DNA from: Hyphomicrobiales bacterium
Lineage (GTDB): Bacteria > Pseudomonadota > Alphaproteobacteria > Rhizobiales > Rhizobiaceae
NCBI GenBank assembly: GCA_900472605.1
Contig: UCJD01000067.1
Coordinates: forward strand, 115,146 to 179,145
Direction: 5' to 3'
Length of the DNA stretch: 64,000 nt
The notes under the pieces are model-generated. The model was not told where the DNA came from and searched no databases. It saw only the letters and a program-made list of their open reading frames with translations. Below, piece after piece: positions 17,709-26,049 of the stretch. Position 1 is the first letter of the stretch; every line of letters begins with the position of its first letter. A program made the position numbers and the translations under genes.

Positions 17709-18427
17709 TGACCTCTGCAGCATGGCTTAAGGAACGTCCCGTCGCCCACCGCGGCTATCACGACCAGAACAAGGTCGTTTGGGAAAATACGCTTTCCGCC
17801 TTCGCGCGCGCGGTCGAGGCTGGCTTTGCGATCGAGTGCGACCTGCACTACGCCTCGGATGGCGTTCCAGTCGTCTTTCACGATGAGAACCTCGAGCGCC
17901 TGTGCAACCTCAAGGGCGACGTGCGCGAGCGCACATCGAAGGAACTCGGGATGCTTTCCGTCGGCGGAACGGCCGACAAGATCCCGACGCTCAGGCAGCT
18001 TCTCGAACTTGTGAAGGGAAAAGTGCCGCTCGTGATCGAGCTCAAGGGCCGCGAAACCGACGACGAAGGTTTCGTCGAAGCGGTGCTGGAAGAGCTCGAT
18101 GGCTATGAAGGCCAGGTGGCGCTGATGAGTTTCGATCATTGGCTCTTGAAAGAGTTGAAGGCGCTGAACGCGCCCTACCCGATCGGGCTGACGGCCGGCG
18201 GAAACAAGCCGGAGGAGTTTCAAGCCCATGAAAAGGCTATGAAACACGGTCTCGACTTCATTTCCTATTTCTATGCCGACCTGCCCAACCCGTTCATCAC
18301 GGCCGAGCGCGAGAAGGGTATCGTCGTCATCACCTGGACGGTTCGCGACAAGAAGGCGCGCAAGCACAGCTTCCAAAACGCCGACCAGATAACCTTCGAA
18401 GGCTTCGACCCGCGCGCCTCCGTTTGA
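17708..18427 (+). CDS. glycerophosphodiester phosphodiesterase
   Basis: Hydrolyses glycerophosphodiesters (deacylated phospholipid headgroups) to glycerol-3-phosphate and an alcohol. The 239-residue cytoplasmic TIM-barrel has the GDPD signatures PVAHRGYHDQNKVVWENTLS (catalytic histidine), IECDLHYASDGVPVVFHDE (metal ligands and second histidine) and VIELKGR. It has no signal peptide. Translationally coupled to the RidA-like gene; a FemAB-like protein and a HIT protein follow on the same strand. Confidence 0.9.
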   Translation: MTSAAWLKERPVAHRGYHDQNKVVWENTLSAFARAVEAGFAIECDLHYASDGVPVVFHDENLERLCNLKGDVRERTSKELGMLSVGGTADKIPTLRQLLELVKGKVPLVIELKGRETDDEGFVEAVLEELDGYEGQVALMSFDHWLLKELKALNAPYPIGLTAGGNKPEEFQAHEKAMKHGLDFISYFYADLPNPFITAEREKGIVVITWTVRDKKARKHSFQNADQITFEGFDPRASV

Positions 18428-18520
18428 CGCTCGCCTTTTCAACAAGCCCTCGCTTTTTCACCAGGATGTGCGCAGACTGACAATGCCCCCAAATCATTGA
18501 AACGGTCTCGCATTCGCTCC

Positions 18521-19711
18521 ATGACTGATGAACTTTCAATCCGCATAGAGCGGTCTTTCACCACGATTTCCCCGGAGAGCTGGTCCAAGCTCGCCGGGGC
18601 TTCCCGATCAAGCACATCGATCGCCTACAATCCCTTCGTCTCTCATGCCTTCCTGTCGTCGCTCGAGGAGTCGGGGTCGGCAACGGCCGAGACGGGCTGG
18701 CTCGGGCACCACATGCTCCTCGAGACAGAGGACGGGCGCCTCGTCGGCGCCCTGCCCGGTTATCTGAAGAACCACAGCAAGGGCGAATACGTCTTCGACC
18801 ATGGCTGGGCCGATGCCTTCGAGCGGGCCGGCGGCCGCTATTATCCGAAGCTGCAATGCTCGATCCCCTTTACTCCCGCCACCGGCCCGCGCCTTCTGGT
18901 CGCCGAGGATTATCCGCGTCTGGCCGTACAGGACGCGATGGCGGAAAGCCTGAAGGAAGTGGTGCGGCGGCTTGGCGTGTCCTCCGCGCACATCACCTTC
19001 GTACCCGATGACGAGATGGCGGTTCTGGAGAGCGAGGACTATCTGCACCGCACAGATCAGCAGTTCCACTTCATCAACGAAGGCTACGCCAACCACGACG
19101 AATTCCTGGAGACGCTCGCCTCGCGCAAGCGCAAGGCGCTGCGCAAGGAACGCCGCGCCGCGCTCGAAAACGGCATCAGCATCGACTGGCTGACCGGCAG
19201 CGACCTGACCGAGGATATCTGGGACCAGTTCTTCGCCTTCTACATGGATACGGGCAGCCGCAAATGGGGCCGTCCTTATCTGACGCGGGCGTTCTACTCG
19301 CTGATCGGCGAACGCATGCCTGAGGATATCCTACTGGTCATGGCCAAGCACAATGGCCGCTATGTCGCCGGCGCGATCAACTTCATCGGCTCCGAAACGC
19401 TCTATGGCCGGCACTGGGGCTGCATCGAGGATCATCCCTTCCTGCATTTCGAGGTCTGCTATCACCAGGCTATCGATTTCGCGATTGCCAAGGGACTGAA
19501 GCGGGTGGAAGCCGGCGCGCAGGGAGAGCACAAGCTGGCGCGAGGTTACCTGCCGGTGACAACGCACTCGGCCCATTATGTCGCCCATGCCGGCCTGCGT
19601 CAGGCGATCGGCGATTACCTCGCCCGCGAGCGCGACGACGTCGAGCACATGAAAGAGATTTTGAGCGAGCACAGCCCGTTCCGTCGCGGCGAGCGGCTTC
19701 AGGAGGATTGA
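18521..19711 (+). CDS. FemAB-like / GNAT family protein (DUF482)
   Basis: A 396-residue protein of the DUF482 (PF04339) family, distantly related to FemAB/GNAT acyltransferases that use aminoacyl or acyl donors. Recognisable stretches are FVSHAFLSSLEESGSA near residue 30, YPKLQCSIPFTPATGPRLL, the basic RKRKALRKERR, and ARGYLPVTTHSAHYVAH near the C-terminus. The substrate is unknown. The frame is open from a TTG at 18497, but ATG at 18521 is preferred on homologue-like length; neither has a good ribosome binding site. Confidence 0.8.
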   Translation: MTDELSIRIERSFTTISPESWSKLAGASRSSTSIAYNPFVSHAFLSSLEESGSATAETGWLGHHMLLETEDGRLVGALPGYLKNHSKGEYVFDHGWADAFERAGGRYYPKLQCSIPFTPATGPRLLVAEDYPRLAVQDAMAESLKEVVRRLGVSSAHITFVPDDEMAVLESEDYLHRTDQQFHFINEGYANHDEFLETLASRKRKALRKERRAALENGISIDWLTGSDLTEDIWDQFFAFYMDTGSRKWGRPYLTRAFYSLIGERMPEDILLVMAKHNGRYVAGAINFIGSETLYGRHWGCIEDHPFLHFEVCYHQAIDFAIAKGLKRVEAGAQGEHKLARGYLPVTTHSAHYVAHAGLRQAIGDYLARERDDVEHMKEILSEHSPFRRGERLQED

Positions 19712-19766
19712 CGCCCTCGCCTTCGTCGCGCTACCCCGGACACAACAGCATCAGGAGAGACAGCCC

Positions 19767-20192
19767 ATGACGAGCGCGGCTTACGACACCAACAACATCT
19801 TCGCCAAGATCCTGCGTGGCGAGATCCCCTCGGTCAAGGTCTATGAGGACGAGCATACGCTGGCCTTCATGGATGTGATGCCGCAGGCGCCGGGCCACGT
19901 CCTTGTCGTGCCGAAGGCCGCGTCGCGCAACCTCCTCGATGCCGATCCCGCCGCACTCGCCAAGACCATTCCCGTCGTGCAGACGATCGCCAATGCGGTG
20001 AAGGAAGCCTTTGACGCCGATGGCGTGTTCGTCTGCCAGTTCAACGAACCGGCCGCCGGCCAGACCGTCTTCCACCTGCACTTCCACGTCATCCCACGCC
20101 ATGACGGTATCGCGCTGAAGCCGCATTCCGGCCAGATGGAAGATGGCGCCGTGCTGGCGGCGAATGCGGAGAAGATCAAGGCGGAGCTTTGA
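19767..20192 (+). CDS. HIT family nucleotide-binding protein
   Basis: A 141-residue histidine-triad protein of the Hint type, which hydrolyses purine nucleoside phosphoramidates or aminoacyl-AMP. The N-terminal FAKILRGEIPSVKVYEDE and the triad HLHFHVIPR (about residues 95-103) are intact. ATG follows AGGAGAGACAGCCC. Its TGA directly abuts the stop codon of the convergent PAP2 gene, leaving no intergenic bases. Confidence 0.92.
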   Translation: MTSAAYDTNNIFAKILRGEIPSVKVYEDEHTLAFMDVMPQAPGHVLVVPKAASRNLLDADPAALAKTIPVVQTIANAVKEAFDADGVFVCQFNEPAAGQTVFHLHFHVIPRHDGIALKPHSGQMEDGAVLAANAEKIKAEL

Positions 20193-21131
20193 TCACCGCG
20201 CGGTGACGGTAGGCGCAGCTTGCCTGCACGCCGAGTCGTTCTTCAACTGACGAAGAGCGATACCGGCGAGGCTGTATGCCAAGCCAAACACCACAATGCC
20301 CCCCAGGACATCCGCCAGATTGTGCCCGCCCTGAATGACGATGGCGGGCATCATCAGCGCATTCAACGCAAGAAAGATCAGGCCCAGCCGGCGAATGCGC
20401 ATCATGAACACCGCCGACATGGTCGCCATGACGGTATGGAATGACGGAAAGCCAATCACGCCAAGCACGTTGCGCGGCGACAGAAAGCCCGCTCCGTGCC
20501 GTCCAAGTTCGACAAGCGCGGCGCCGTATTCGGGGCCAACCGCCAAGGGAACCGCATCGGTCACTGCCTTGGGGAGCTGGTAGATGGACGACGCTCCGAA
20601 TGACGGAAAGAACGACCAGCAAATGATGGCGAGCAGCGCGCCGATGACGCCCGTCAGCAGGAAGTGGTGCAGCATTCGCAGCCGGCCTGAAAACCCGAGA
20701 ACGAAGATGATGACAAGCAACTGCGGCAGCGAGGTCGCGTAGACCGCCTGCAGCAGCATGCCGACGCGCGGATAGTTCGATGCCCATTCGACGAAACCCG
20801 GCCAGTGAAAACCGAACAGGGCGTCGAAACGCGCAAGGTCGCCATCAATAGGTTCCGTGGTCAATGGCAGCAGCAGGTAGTTGAAGACCGACCCGGCTAT
20901 CGTGAACCAGATGAAGAGTCCGGCCGCCGTCGCGGTGGCCGCGATGGCCTGATTCTTCCTTACGTGACGGTAGAACTGGCCGAGAAGCAGCGCGCCCAAA
21001 CCGCAGGCCACCATGCCGGCATAGCCGACCACATCAATGCCAACATCCTTCAGCCACAGCAACGCGGCGTCCAGCGCCGCCAACACTGCAATAACGGTGA
21101 TGATGACACGCTCGGCAGGCACAAACACCAT
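20193..21131 (-). CDS. PAP2 family membrane phosphatase
   Basis: A 312-residue polytopic membrane protein of the PAP2 superfamily. The active-site histidine motifs are GFPSFHTVMA and GGHNLADVLGG; the first arginine/lysine motif is degenerate (ELGRHGAGFLSP). The arrangement suits the PF14378 subgroup (inositolphosphorylceramide synthase-like). The substrate may be a phospholipid, an undecaprenyl pyrophosphate or a lipid A phosphate; the sequence does not decide. Six or more hydrophobic spans are visible. ATG at 21131 has no strong ribosome binding site. Confidence 0.82.
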   Translation of the reverse strand: MVFVPAERVIITVIAVLAALDAALLWLKDVGIDVVGYAGMVACGLGALLLGQFYRHVRKNQAIAATATAAGLFIWFTIAGSVFNYLLLPLTTEPIDGDLARFDALFGFHWPGFVEWASNYPRVGMLLQAVYATSLPQLLVIIFVLGFSGRLRMLHHFLLTGVIGALLAIICWSFFPSFGASSIYQLPKAVTDAVPLAVGPEYGAALVELGRHGAGFLSPRNVLGVIGFPSFHTVMATMSAVFMMRIRRLGLIFLALNALMMPAIVIQGGHNLADVLGGIVVFGLAYSLAGIALRQLKNDSACRQAAPTVTAR

Positions 21132-21322
21132 GGATCAGGCTCCTTGATCGCGCCTGATATAATTCAATGCGTTTAACATTCGGCTAAGTGGCCGAGGTGA
21201 CTGCAGTGCTTTGACCATTGCGGCCGAGATGGTAGCACCGTGCTTCGATCCTCGGGACGAGTGTACGGCCAAGGGTCTAACACGGTGGCGGGAGCAGGAC
21301 CTCGGTGGCCAACACGACATAG

Positions 21323-21350
21323 AAAAAGGCGGCCCGGGAGCCGCCTTTTT
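21323..21350. terminator. terminator of clpA (bidirectional)
   Basis: AAAAAGGCGGC (21323-21333) pairs with GCCGCCTTTTT (21340-21350) around a 6-nt loop. On the minus strand the stem ends in a T5 run, just after the clpA stop. The rest of 21132-21322 shows no gene. Confidence 0.85.
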
Positions 21351-21358
21351 TATTCGCC

Positions 21359-23860
21359 TTACTTCTTCGGCACCCTCGGCACCGCGCCGCTTTTCTTCGG
21401 CGCGCTCTTCACCTCGGGCTCGGCGACGGCCGCTTTCGCCTTCTTGGCAGTCGCCTTCTTGGCCTTGGCCTTCGTCTTCAGCTCGCCGTCATCCTCGTCG
21501 TCGACCTCGGGGTGCACGACCTCGGCTTCCGGCTTCGGCTTGATCGGTGCCGTGTCGGACACAGATTCCAGGATAATGCCCTTTGTGCCATCTTCCTTCG
21601 GTCCAACGGTGACGCTGACGACGCCGCCCTTCTTCAGCTTGCCGAAAAGGATTTCGTTGGCCAGCGGCTTCTTGATCACGTCCTGGATGACGCGCGCCAG
21701 CGGACGGGCGCCCATCTTCTCGTCGTAACCCTTGTCGGCCAGCCAGGAGATCGCGTCCTCGTGCAGGTCGAAGGTGACGTTGCGTTCGGACAGCTGCGCT
21801 TCGAGCTGCATGATGAATTTCTGCACGACCTTGTGGATGACCACTGTCGGCAGCGGCGCGAACGGGATGACCGCGTCGAGACGGTTGCGGAACTCAGGCG
21901 TGAAGATGCGGTTCAGCGCCTCCTCGTCCTCGCCGGTGCGCTTGGACGAGCCGAAGCCGAAGGCGGCCTTGGCCATCTCAGACGCGCCCGCATTGGTCGT
22001 CATGATTAGGATGACGTTGCGGAAGTCGATCTTCTTGCCGTTGTGGTCGGTGAGCGTGCCGTGGTCCATCACCTGCAACAGGATGTTGTAGATGTCGGGA
22101 TGGGCCTTTTCGATTTCGTCGAGCAGAACCACGCAATGCGGATGCTGATCGACGCCATCGGTCAGAAGACCGCCCTGGTCGAAGCCGACATAGCCGGGAG
22201 GTGCACCGAGCAGACGCGAGACCGTGTGCCGCTCCATGTATTCCGACATGTCGAAGCGCAGGAGTTCGACGCCGAGCGACGAGGCAAGCTGCTTGGCCAC
22301 TTCCGTCTTGCCGACGCCCGTGGGGCCGGAGAAGACGTAGGAGCCGATCGGCTTGTTCGGTTCGCGCAGGCCGGCACGGGCCAGCTTGATCGAGGTCGAC
22401 AGGGCTTCGATGGCCAGATCCTGGCCGTAGACCACCGAGCGCAGTTCCTGCTCGAGATTGGCGAGGACGGCTTCGTCGTCCTTCGACACGCTCTTTGGGG
22501 GGATGCGGGCCATCGTGGCGATCGTCGCCTCGATTTCCTTCTCGGTGATCAGCTTGCGGCGCTTGGACGGCGGCAGCAGCATCTGAGCCGCACCGGTTTC
22601 GTCGATCACGTCGATCGCCTTGTCCGGCAGCTTGCGGTCGGAGATGTAGCGCGCCGACAGCTCGACCGCCGTCTTGATGGCGTCGTTCGAGTAGCGCAGG
22701 TGGTGATATTCTTCGAAGTAGGGCTTCAGCCCCTTCATGATGGCGATGGCGTCATCGATGGAGGGTTCCGCCACGTCGATCTTCTGGAAGCGACGCACCA
22801 GTGCCCGGTCCTTCTCGAAGAACTGGCGGTATTCCTTGTAGGTCGTAGACCCGATGCAGCGGATCGCGCCCGAGGACAGAGCCGGCTTCAAGAGGTTCGA
22901 GGCATCCATGGCGCCGCCCGAGGTTGCGCCGGCGCCGATCACCGTGTGGATCTCGTCGATGAAGAGCACCGCGCCCGGATACTCCTCGAGCTCCTTGACG
23001 ACCTGCTTCAAGCGTTCCTCGAAGTCACCGCGATAGCGCGTACCGGCGAGCAGCGTGCCCATGTCGAGCGAGAAGATCGTCGCATCGGCCAGCGCTTCCG
23101 GAACCTTGCCTTCCATGATCCGCTTGGCCAGACCTTCGGCAATCGCCGTCTTGCCGACGCCGGGGTCACCGACATAGAGCGGATTGTTCTTCGAACGGCG
23201 GCACAGGATCTGGATGGTGCGATTGACCTCGGCGTGGCGGCCGATCAGCGGATCGATCTTGCCGGTCTTCGCCTTCTCGTTGAGGTTGACGCAGTAAGCC
23301 TTCAGCGCGTCCTGCTGCTTCTTGGCGCCGCCTTCTTCCTCGGCACCACGCGCAGCATTCGGCTTGCTTTCGGCTTCGCCTTCCTCGGCGCCACGCGGCG
23401 TACGATTCTCCGAAGAGCCGGCGCGCTTGCCGATGCCGTGCGAGATGTAGTTGACCGCGTCGTAGCGGGTCATTTCCTGCTCCTGCAGGAAGTAGGCCGC
23501 ATGGCTTTCGCGCTCGGCGAAGATGGCGACGAGCACGTTGGCGCCGGTTACTTCCTCGCGGCCGGACGACTGGACATGGATCACCGCCCGCTGGATGACG
23601 CGCTGGAAGCCGGAGGTGGGCTTCGAGTCCTCATCGTAACCGGTGATCAGGTTGGAGAGTTCATTGTCGACGTATTCGACGAGCGTTTTCTTCAGCGCGA
23701 CGAGGTCGACATTGCAGGCGCCCATGACGGCTGCCGCATCGGCATCGTCGATCAGGGCGAGCAGCAGATGCTCGAGCGTCGCATATTCATGATGCCGCTC
23801 GTTGGCAAAGGTCAGTGCCTGATGGAGCGCCTTCTCTAAGCTAGGCGAAAATGTTGGCAC
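21359..23860 (-). CDS. clpA: ATP-dependent Clp protease ATP-binding subunit ClpA
   Basis: AAA+ unfoldase that feeds substrates, including N-end-rule proteins delivered by ClpS, to ClpP. In its 833 residues are an N-terminal Clp-N domain (LEKALHQALTFANERHHEY), D1 with GDPGVGKTAIAEG and VLFIDEIHTVIG, D2 with GPTGVGKTEVAKQ and VVLLDEIEKAHPDI, and an IGF-type ClpP-docking region. The last 70 or so residues form an acidic then Lys/Ala-rich tail (KTKAKAKKATAKKAKAA) that E. coli ClpA lacks. The start is GTG at 23860, preceded by GAGGATCTGAAC. It is 10 bp after clpS. Confidence 0.96.
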   Translation of the reverse strand: MPTFSPSLEKALHQALTFANERHHEYATLEHLLLALIDDADAAAVMGACNVDLVALKKTLVEYVDNELSNLITGYDEDSKPTSGFQRVIQRAVIHVQSSGREEVTGANVLVAIFAERESHAAYFLQEQEMTRYDAVNYISHGIGKRAGSSENRTPRGAEEGEAESKPNAARGAEEEGGAKKQQDALKAYCVNLNEKAKTGKIDPLIGRHAEVNRTIQILCRRSKNNPLYVGDPGVGKTAIAEGLAKRIMEGKVPEALADATIFSLDMGTLLAGTRYRGDFEERLKQVVKELEEYPGAVLFIDEIHTVIGAGATSGGAMDASNLLKPALSSGAIRCIGSTTYKEYRQFFEKDRALVRRFQKIDVAEPSIDDAIAIMKGLKPYFEEYHHLRYSNDAIKTAVELSARYISDRKLPDKAIDVIDETGAAQMLLPPSKRRKLITEKEIEATIATMARIPPKSVSKDDEAVLANLEQELRSVVYGQDLAIEALSTSIKLARAGLREPNKPIGSYVFSGPTGVGKTEVAKQLASSLGVELLRFDMSEYMERHTVSRLLGAPPGYVGFDQGGLLTDGVDQHPHCVVLLDEIEKAHPDIYNILLQVMDHGTLTDHNGKKIDFRNVILIMTTNAGASEMAKAAFGFGSSKRTGEDEEALNRIFTPEFRNRLDAVIPFAPLPTVVIHKVVQKFIMQLEAQLSERNVTFDLHEDAISWLADKGYDEKMGARPLARVIQDVIKKPLANEILFGKLKKGGVVSVTVGPKEDGTKGIILESVSDTAPIKPKPEAEVVHPEVDDEDDGELKTKAKAKKATAKKAKAAVAEPEVKSAPKKSGAVPRVPKK

Positions 23861-23870
23861 GTTCAGATCC

Positions 23871-24230
23871 TCACTTCTTTTCCATGACGCATTGCAGCGG
23901 ATGCTGGTGCTGCCGGGCGAAGTCCATCACCTGGCTCACCTTGGTCTCCGCCACCTCGTATGTAAATGTTCCGCACTCGCCGACGCCGTGATTGTGGACA
24001 TGCAGCATGATGCGGGTGGCACTTTCACGATCCTTCTGAAAAAACCGCTCCAGGATGTGGATGACGAATTCCATCGGCGTGTAGTCGTCGTTCAGAATAA
24101 GCACGCGGTACAGGTTGGGCTTCTTGGTCTTCGGTTTGGTGCGCGTGATAACCGAGGTGCCGCGATTTCCGTTGTCCCCGTTCCTTTCGCCGTCATTTTG
24201 CATCCGGATCGGCTTTACGATCATTTTCAT
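23871..24230 (-). CDS. clpS: Clp protease adaptor ClpS
   Basis: Adaptor that binds N-degrons and the ClpA N-domain. The core has YRVLILNDDYTPMEFVIHIL (N-degron pocket), HNHGVGECGTFTYEVAETK and the final HQHPLQCVMEKK, about 119 residues in all. It has a longer, polar N-terminal tail (NDGERNGDNGNRGTS), as in the rhizobial ClpS1 type. ATG at 24230 is chosen because GAGG lies 5 bp upstream; TTG at 24245 and ATG at 24224 are alternatives. Operon with clpA. Confidence 0.94.
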   Translation of the reverse strand: MKMIVKPIRMQNDGERNGDNGNRGTSVITRTKPKTKKPNLYRVLILNDDYTPMEFVIHILERFFQKDRESATRIMLHVHNHGVGECGTFTYEVAETKVSQVMDFARQHQHPLQCVMEKK

Positions 24231-24410
24231 TCGTTCCTCGATCAATCCGGTGGTGCATGGGAGGTGTGCTTTACCCGCCGAATGTCTGACTACTAACTTA
24301 GTTCATAATCGTGCGATTTTAAGCCCCTTGCTTCACACTGCAATCACAATTCGCCCGCGTCAGCCGCAAAGACACAAAAATAGCGCGCAGATTTGCGACT
24401 GCCTGGCGGC

Positions 24411-24446
24411 AAAACAAAAAGACCGGCTGCAGATGCGTAGCCGGCC
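24411..24446 (-). terminator. rho-independent terminator of the phasin gene
   Basis: In minus-strand reading, GGCCGGCT pairs with AGCCGGTC around a 10-nt loop and is followed by TTTTTGTTTT, starting about 40 bp after the phasin stop. Confidence 0.8.
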
Positions 24447-24486
24447 TTTGTTTTTCAAGTGGTATCTCGCTCGCGCGCGGACGAGT

Positions 24487-24849
24487 TTACGCCGCGGTTT
24501 GCACCGGCGCCGGCTTCATCGCCTTGGTGGCAGCGGCGACCGGCGCTTCGTATGGCTTGTAGGCGCTCTTGGCGATGTCGGAGTACATTTCCGTCAGCTT
24601 CGTCGCTTCGGCGACAAAGCTTTCATAAGCGGACTTCACATAGCTGGTCTGCAATTCGAAGACGGTTTCGAGGCTGCGCGCGCCCGACAGGGTCTCGAAA
24701 TGCGTGACCGCGTCCTGGAAAGACTTCTTGGAATATTCGGTGGTTTCCGTCGCAATCGCCTGCAGACCCTTGGCGGTTTCCGAGTAGCTTTTCAGCACCG
24801 CGTCCATGGCTTCCTTGCTCTTGCGATTCGTGTCCTCAAAATTCAGCAT
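24487..24849 (-). CDS. phasin family protein
   Basis: Small amphipathic helical protein (PF09361) that coats polyhydroxybutyrate granules. The 120 residues begin MLNFEDTNRKSKEAMDAVLK and continue with heptad-like helices (SYSETAKGLQAIATETTEY, FELQTSYVKSAYESF); the C-terminus is Ala/Pro/Lys-rich. The frame is open much further upstream, but ATG at 24849 has GGAGGATAGTC directly before it. It is consistent with phaC at 43910 in the same window. A clear promoter and terminator frame it as a monocistronic unit. Confidence 0.9.
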   Translation of the reverse strand: MLNFEDTNRKSKEAMDAVLKSYSETAKGLQAIATETTEYSKKSFQDAVTHFETLSGARSLETVFELQTSYVKSAYESFVAEATKLTEMYSDIAKSAYKPYEAPVAAATKAMKPAPVQTAA

Positions 24850-24859
24850 GACTATCCTC

Positions 24860-24917
24860 CTTGTCTTGCGTACTTGTCTTGCGTACTTGCCGTGCGTGGG
24901 CCTCCTTGCCCTGCGTC
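24860..24917. repeat. 13-bp tandem repeats in the phasin leader
   Basis: CTTGTCTTGCGTA occurs twice in a row (24860-24872, 24873-24885), followed by the degenerate copies CTTGCCGTGCGTG (24886-24898) and CTTGCCCTGCGTC (24905-24917). The array ends 11 bp upstream of the phasin start codon, so it lies in the 5' untranslated region. Confidence 0.7.
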
Positions 24918-24925
24918 GATAGCGG

Positions 24926-24954
24926 AGGTTAGCTGCAGCGCACACGAAGTCAAG
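24926..24954 (-). promoter_or_regulatory. phasin promoter with embedded palindrome
   Basis: On the minus strand CTTGAC (24954-24949), exactly 17 bp and TAACCT (24931-24926) match the rhizobial sigma-70 consensus. The palindrome GCTGCAGC (24932-24939) sits in the spacer next to the -10 box, where a PhaR-type repressor could block RNA polymerase. PhaR binding is inferred, not shown. Confidence 0.55.
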
Positions 24955-25125
24955 CGACTTTGTGCGATGCAAAACAATCATTGGTTGTGACCGGAAGTGC
25001 AATCCCGGCCCGCTTTTCGAGCGACGTACGTCTTTAATTGATTTCGCTAAAATATATCAGGCGGCCGCAACCGTAAGCTTTGAACAAAAATCCGGTTGCG
25101 GGCCGCCAATGCTTTTCCGGAGAAA

Positions 25126-25560
25126 TCAATCGAGCAGGTCGGCCGGAACCTTGCCGCCATTTTCCGACAGCTTCTTCAGAAGCGCCTTGTGCAGGAACAT
25201 GTTCATCGTCGCACTGTCGTTCTTGTCGCCGGTATAGCCGAGCTCGGTTGCCAGCTCCTTGCGCTCGGTCAGGCTGGCATCCATGCCGACGGCTTTCATG
25301 AGATCGACGATCGAACGGCGCCAGTCGAGCTTCTGGCCGCTCTTCTTGACGGCGGCGTCGAGCACCATGACGATATCGACCGAGGTCGATGGCGCGGATG
25401 TGGCTGGCGATGTGGCGGCTGGTGTCGGAGACGGGCTTGGCGCAGCGGAGGGCGATATCGGCGCCTGCGCGGGCTCAATCTTCGGCGCAGCTGCCGGCGT
25501 TGCCTCGGCGGCGTGAGCCTCGCCCCAGATTGCGTGTTTGATCTTGTCGAAAATACCCAT
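25126..25560 (-). CDS. DUF3597 domain protein
   Basis: A 144-residue protein of unknown function. The N-terminus is MGIFDKIKHAIWGEAHAAE; a low-complexity Ala/Pro/Ser linker covers about residues 20-60; the C-terminal DUF3597 domain contains VDIVMVLDAAVKKSGQKLDW and ERKELATELGYTGD, and ends in MNMFLHKALLKKLSENGGKV. No signal peptide. ATG at 25560 is chosen over upstream codons because of AAGGGGAAACC. A hyphenated palindrome lies about 25 bp upstream. Confidence 0.85.
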   Translation of the reverse strand: MGIFDKIKHAIWGEAHAAEATPAAAPKIEPAQAPISPSAAPSPSPTPAATSPATSAPSTSVDIVMVLDAAVKKSGQKLDWRRSIVDLMKAVGMDASLTERKELATELGYTGDKNDSATMNMFLHKALLKKLSENGGKVPADLLD

Positions 25561-25583
25561 GTCCGGTTTCCCCTTGATGGCGC

Positions 25584-25599
25584 TTGAGCACATGCTCAA
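25584..25599. promoter_or_regulatory. inverted repeat upstream of the DUF3597 gene
   Basis: TTGAGCA-CA-TGCTCAA, with perfect 7-bp arms, starts 23 bp upstream of the DUF3597 start codon. It could be an operator or a leader hairpin that affects translation. Confidence 0.35.
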
Positions 25600-25708
25600 A
25601 GCCAAGATGGGGCGCAAGACCGGGTGGTCCAGAGCGGGACGGTAATTTCGGCCAGGCCGCGACGCCGCGGCCCAGGCACAATCGGTGCGAGAAGACCTCG
25701 CGACCGGA

Positions 25709-25912
25709 TCAGAGATCGACGTCGAGGATCGCCATCGAGAAATTGTAGGAACGGTCGCCGTCCTCGTCGTCGATGTAGACGACGCCCAGAAATTCCTCGC
25801 CCATGTAGACTTCAGCGGAGTCGTTCTTGCGCGGACGTGCCTTGACGATCATTTCCGGATTGAACGTGCGTTTGAAATAGGCGTCGAGTTTCTTGATTTC
25901 TTCGGGCTTCAC
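25709..25912 (-). CDS. DUF3126 small protein
   Basis: A 67-residue conserved alphaproteobacterial protein of unknown function. The sequence begins (V/M)KPEEIKKLDAYFKRTF and continues with EVYMGEEFLGVVYIDDEDGD and YNFSMAILDVDL. The start is GTG at 25912, supported by AGGAGATGCAGT; the longer upstream frame is basic nonsense and is discarded. It lies about 140 bp downstream of cysE, on the same strand, as in many Rhizobiales. Confidence 0.85.
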   Translation of the reverse strand: MKPEEIKKLDAYFKRTFNPEMIVKARPRKNDSAEVYMGEEFLGVVYIDDEDGDRSYNFSMAILDVDL

Positions 25913-26049
25913 ACTGCATCTCCTGAGCGGTCTCAATGGCCGCTTTTTGCATGGGAAAGATAGGCCTGTAAAGGCGCGGAGGCAGCTGCGACACCGCTTT
26001 CCCCGCCGTTCTTCAGGCCGTCTTGTCGCTTTGGGCGACGCGAAAACGG

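Noticed and set aside
22043..23839. 598-codon plus-strand ORF opposite clpA
   Set aside because: Antisense shadow of clpA with no recognisable motif.
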